From Lutjanus erythropterus (Eukaryota > Chordata > Actinopteri > Lutjaniformes > Lutjanidae), in contig CM034609.1 in assembly GCA_020091685.1 (NCBI GenBank), forward strand, positions 15,096,023 to 15,160,022: DNA of 64,000 bases. The letters run 5' to 3'. The notes under the pieces were generated by a model. The model searched no databases. It was not told the DNA's origin and saw only the letters and a program-made list of their open reading frames with translations. This document shows, piece after piece, positions 59,879-64,000 of this stretch; the first letter of the stretch is position 1; each line of letters starts with the position of its first letter. The translations under genes and the position numbers were made by a program.

Positions 59879-62800
59879 ATGGGCCGGCTTGATGATGCCA
59901 CGAAACACAAAGTGGTGGAGCTGCGGAAGGCTGGTCTCAGTTTCCGTAAAATCAAAGCTGTACTTGAGCTGGAGAACATCAAGGTGTCTGCCCAGGCCAT
60001 CTACCTCTTCCTGAGGGAGTTTCAAGGGAGGCCGCCAGGGAGAGTCAGACCCATGGAGGCTGGAAGCAGCACATCACTTGGACAGGTACAACCTCGCACC
60101 CTGGCAATGCAGGAGAGGTGGAATAACATTCACTTCCAAAGCCTTCTGCGGGAGGCATCCCACCAGGCTGGCTTTACAACAGCTCCAAACTTTGCCAAAC
60201 AGGCTTCCACAAATCCGGATGCTGGTGCAAAACCGTCTGGGTCTGGGGAGATCATTGGAGGCAGCAGGCCAGAGCAGCAACACGAGGAAGACAAGGTAGA
60301 AAACGACATCCAGATCGTTAGTGTCACCTCCCTTGCTCAGAACAGCCAACAAAAAAGTCCTCAGGCCAATGTATCAAAGACAGAGGCAGGCGCAGGCACG
60401 TCTTCCACACTTACAGCTTCTGGGGCAATGATGAGGAGGAGAGTCACACCTTCTCCAGCAACCAGTTCAATGCTGGCAGCTCGAAAGAGGCTTTTGGATA
60501 AAGCGCTGTCACACAGGATGAAGGTACATACTTATACATCATTTCTCCTATGTGTTTAAATCACAATTGTTAGGTTTTTAATAATTGTTTACAATAACAC
60601 AAAAGCTCTGTAATTTGTCAAATATCATATGAATCCAATCAGCATCCAGTTTTAACCTGCCTGCATTGCCTTTCAATAGTCATTCCACCAGATGGCGTCC
60701 TTGTTGAGGAGAGATCACTTGAGTGTCCAAGGTGCTGATTTGAGAAGTGCGATGCCACAACCACCTGAAGCTTATGATCTGTCCACTGATAAGGTGAGAC
60801 GAGAGCAAACCTCAAATACCATCAATTTATTCACTTTGACCCTGTTCAGACCTGACATTAACGTGCCTCCTGGGTGATGCAATCACAAGTGGACAGCCCT
60901 GAGTACACAAGTTCACACCTGGCATTATAATGCATCTCCAGTTGCCTCTTGAGTGATAACTTGTGATCAAATCTCACTTCCTCGCTCTATATGCACATTA
61001 AAACAAGGGCGTTTTTGTCATTTGAATGGCCATTTATTAATTTCTTTTATTAGTTCAGCGTCACATTAAACTCCCCCATCAGCTGACGATGAGCCTCATA
61101 TTATACATGTGCCTTCCAGCCAGACAGCACTGTCAGGAGCCCAGCCAAAGAGAAGCTCCGTGGGTTGCTGCTGTTTTATAAATAAACTATGATCAGGGAG
61201 AGTAAAAGTATGTGTCATGGAGTACCACACAGCCTCTCTCCTGTCTGCTTTTCTCAGCAACACATTTTTTACAAGAAACAACTAATGTGTTGCATTTAGA
61301 GCTACTATTTTGATAATCAGTTAATCATTTTGAGTCATTTTTTGATAAAAATGTCCTAATTCACTGATTTCAGCTTCTCGAATGTGAATATTTTCTGGGT
61401 TCTTTTATGACCGTAAACTGAATATCTTTGTGTTTTGAACAAAACGAGACATTTCAAGGCTTCAACTTTGGCTTTGGAAAACAGAGATCAATATTTTTCA
61501 CAATGTTCTAACATTTTACAGACCAAACCACTAATCAATTAATAGTCAATAAAATAATCAACAAATTAATCGATGATGAAAATAACTGCAGCAGTTAATT
61601 TTGTGTTCACAAACACCCACTGCATATAAGAGTGTTATGCCCCAGTCTAGGGGAACCCTTGACACAACATGAATAGATGTTCCACCAGTCTTCCCACTCC
61701 GGCCAGCAACACCAAGTAAGCGAAGTTCAAATTGTGCAGTTTATTTCTCTTCAGGGGGAGAAAAGGCCATCATAATAAACAAAACACTCTAAATTAGCCT
61801 TAACTTCTCTCAACAAAACAAAATGTAAATTGACAAATTACTAACCTACCTCCTAAATATTTTTAACTTACTCTACACACAATCTCAACAATCTTCCAAA
61901 ACTCCACAGAGCACAAACTATCTTGTGGCAACTCTTCTACAGAGCTTTACCTTTAACTATCGTGTGGCAGCAGTGTATCAATGACTGCAGGCCACAGTAA
62001 ATGTTAAGTTCAAAGTTAGATTTATACAATGAATCTTTCACACCAGTAGCCAGTATCACATAATATTCCAGCATATATCCTCACGTGAATCTGTCAGCTT
62101 GACTAATTTCTCATGTATTCTAGTTTATGTCGATAAGATTGCACTATAACTTTCATACTTTTTCACTATTTTCATGATCATTTTTCTTACGCTGTGCAGA
62201 CTGTTATGGAAGGTCAGCCTGGAGGAGGCAGTGCCCCCAGGCGTTTTCTCACACAGAGGCCAAGTGTGTCTGTCCGTTCCCTTCACCCTCTCCCTCGGGT
62301 TGGCATTCGTCTTCCTAACCGGTCGCCATCATCACCTTTAACATCCTCGGCTCCTGGGGTTGCTGTTGTGCGTCTGCAGAGCCCTGGAGGCCAGGGTGTG
62401 ACTCGTAGCGAGGGGAACCCCCCAAGCCCCCAGCAGGCAGGCCAGGATGCTGCGGGCAGAGGTGGACTGCAGGATCAGATTCAGACCTTGGGCTCTGAGG
62501 TGCGCAGCTTGGGTCTGGCAGTGAAGATGCTGGTGGAGCAGCAGCGCCGCCTGGAGAGGGAGCAGGCACAGCAGACACACATTCAGAAGCAGATCCTCAG
62601 CACTCTGCAGAGCTTTGCCTCTAAACTGGGATCTTCTAACAACGTTCAACAGCAGCACAACAAAACACCATCGCCTTCTGATCCGCCAATGGCTCCTGCA
62701 TCAAGTTCCTACAAGCAATATACCTTCAACATCAGTCAAGGCATGTACACTCAGTGCAGCCAAACCCAGCCAAGCTACAACTCTTTAGAGAGTTTAGAAA

Positions 62801-63138
62801 ATGTAGAGGCCTTTAAGGTGCTAGGACTGAGTCCTTCAAGCATGAATGGGTTTCCACCATGTAGCAATGCTGAGAACCTCCCACTCACTCACACTCCCCC
62901 TCAAACACAACCGTATGTAGCAGCTTACCCACAGCAGAACAGTCAAACAGTCATGCCACCCTACACACAGTCCTATGTCTCTACATACAACCAGTCACCG
63001 TCTCAGACCTTCAGAGGAACAGAGAGTAAAACATCTGATTTCCCAAGCAGCTGTTCAGGGGGAACTCTGCAGGACTGCAGCATGTCCACCCACCCACAGG
63101 ATCCACAGATCAATATTATCAAAGTGGAAGCACCTTAG
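59879..63138 (+). CDS. Unrecognised HTH and coiled-coil protein, 565 aa, three coding exons
   Basis: I do not recognise this gene. Coding exons 59879-60523, 60680-60793 and 62200-63138 join in phase 0 with GT-AG introns. Residues 3-50 (DDATKHKVVELRKAGLSFRK, then SAQAIYLFLREF) resemble the N-terminal helix-turn-helix of Tc1/mariner-type transposases: a first helix, the Gly-Leu-Ser-x-Arg-Lys-Ile turn, then a recognition helix. No DDE catalytic domain follows. Residues 60-210 are polar and low in complexity. A basic segment RKRLLDKALSHRMK crosses into exon 2 (SFHQMASLLRRDHL). Residues about 342-394 form a predicted coiled coil (LQDQIQTLGSEVRSLGLAVK onward). The C-terminal third is rich in Gln, Ser, Thr, Pro and Tyr, ending IKVEAP with a possible SUMO site (IKVE). 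A nuclear DNA-binding protein from a domesticated transposase HTH is the likeliest reading. Confidence 0.8.
60830..61000 (+). repeat. Repeat copy B (tcacacctggcatta family)
   Basis: gaccctgttcagacctgaca, gttcacacctggcattataa and tgagtgataacttgtgatca match the copy at 18880-19015. It begins 37 bp after the exon 2 donor of the HTH gene. Confidence 0.7.
61295..61600 (+). repeat. Copy of the ATTAATC / ATATTCAGTTTACTG repeat family
   Basis: ttttgataatcagttaatca, cgaatgtgaatattttctgg, gaccgtaaactgaatatctt, ttggctttggaaaacagaga and accactaatcaattaatagt follow in the order expected for the inverse of the 52085 copy. It lies in the HTH gene intron 2. Confidence 0.7.
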
Positions 63139-63525
63139 AGGACTTGACAAGCCACATAGGTGTTGGGACCACAAGGGCTTGGGTGTGTTTGTTGTTCGTT
63201 TTGTTTTTACAATGAACATAAACTGTAGCATTTCTTAAATTAATTTATTTTCCTTCCAAAGTACATTTAAAAAGACAAACAGCAATAGAAGAAAGGGATT
63301 ACGATGTTTTAGAAATGTAATACTGTTTATGATTTGTCTTTACTATAGGCAGTGATTACAAAACTAGAGAAAATAAGTTATTTGCAGACATGTTATCATA
63401 TTTTAAAAACATTTCTTGTTTATATTCTATTATTTTTGTATCACTAGGACTGGCATTATGAACTGTTAGTTTTCATACCTCTATGCTAACTGATTAAAAA
63501 AAATAAAGAGATGGTTATCATCTGA
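63139..63525 (+). other. 3' untranslated region of the HTH gene
   Basis: The stretch follows the TAG at 63136-63138. An AATAAA at 63502-63507 inside a run of A residues is the most likely poly(A) signal and puts the end near 63525. Confidence 0.5.
63502..63507 (+). terminator. poly(A) signal of the HTH gene
   Basis: AATAAA occurs within tgattaaaaaaaataaagag, about 365 bp after the stop codon, with T-rich sequence downstream. Confidence 0.5.
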
Positions 63526-63643
63526 AGCATTTGAAGCATGTGTCCCATTTTAATGTTTCAGGCCATGTATGAGAAGATCACATAATGAAAAGTTGTTCAC
63601 AAAATCACTTTCCACGATACTTTATAATAAAAAGTTTTAATAT

Positions 63644-63918
63644 TAGTCCCTCCAGGAAGTTGCGATCCTAACAATTCACGCAAATTCAACCAATCTCTGT
63701 GAATTCTGCACCGCTAAAACGTCATACATATATGTCTGAATGAGTCAACTCAATGTTTTTATATATACTTTTTTGTCACAGGTACTGAAAAGAACACAAG
63801 ATTTGTCATTGTTATTAACATTTATTTATGCTTTTTGTACTTTTATATTTTGTAATGTTGTGCTTGCTGTTCTTGTTACTCCAATTTTATTGCAAAAAAA
63901 TCCTGGAGGGACTGTAAT
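63644..63918. mobile_element. 275-bp MITE with TAGTCCCTCCAGGA ends
   Basis: tagtccctccaggaa at the left and tcctggagggactgta at the right are inverse to each other over about 14 bp. The left interior contains caaattcaaccaatctctgt, as in a fish hAT-like repeat recalled from memory. It follows the 3' end of the HTH gene. Confidence 0.7.
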
Positions 63919-64000
63919 TTTAGTGCTACAAAGCTGTGTGTATAACTAAAACTGTGAGATCAGCATGTTGACAGAGTCAGTTAAGTTAACACTGGTTTAT

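Larger units (their letters stand above)
60794..62199 (+). other. Intron 2 of the HTH gene, made largely of repeats
   Basis: The intron runs from donor gtgaga (60794) to acceptor tgtgcag (62199). Its first half is occupied by two teleost-type repeat copies (60830-61000 and 61295-61600). The remainder is AT-rich without recognisable content. Confidence 0.7.

Noticed and set aside
1-64000. CRISPR arrays, phage or bacterial operons, retroviral genes
   Set aside because: No direct-repeat and spacer pattern, no gag/pol/env-like reading, and all genes are intron-containing vertebrate genes.

Overview
The window looks like a piece of a teleost fish chromosome, probably a spiny-rayed (percomorph) fish. 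The evidence is AT-rich intronic DNA, compact vertebrate genes with GT-AG introns, many CA/CT microsatellites, tRNA-derived SINEs, Tc1-like elements, and short inverted-repeat elements of kinds familiar from fish genomes. No operons, phage, CRISPR arrays or bacterial signals are present. Species cannot be assigned from the sequence alone.

Layout from left to right. (1) Positions 1-34,830 hold the 3' part of rab26 on the + strand: five coding exons (8122-33206) in very long introns, with the upstream exons (P-loop, switch regions) beyond the left edge. (2) 36,551-53,160 is a complete adap1 on the - strand (11 coding exons, 377 aa), convergent with rab26. (3) 55,446-57,977 is a complete rnps1 coding region on the - strand (6 coding exons, 284 aa). 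(4) 59,879-63,138 is a + strand gene with three coding exons (565 aa) that I do not recognise. It has an N-terminal transposase-like helix-turn-helix, a central coiled coil and a low-complexity C-terminus. It lies head-to-head with rnps1, so the two may share a promoter region.

The genes do not form one pathway. Rab26 is a vesicle-trafficking GTPase. ADAP1 is an Arf6 GTPase-activating protein that binds phosphoinositides. RNPS1 is a splicing and exon-junction-complex factor. The fourth gene is probably nuclear and DNA-binding, by inference from its HTH. In human, RAB26 and RNPS1 lie on 16p13.3 and ADAP1 on 7p22, so the order here is a fish arrangement or an older linkage.

The points most worth a second look are the HTH/coiled-coil gene, a probable GC-AG intron and a CT-microsatellite polypyrimidine tract around the same rab26 exon, and several inverted-repeat elements with clear ends. 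Exon boundaries were placed by reading splice sites and by similarity to remembered family sequences, without alignment software. Repeat family names are given only where the sequence supports them.
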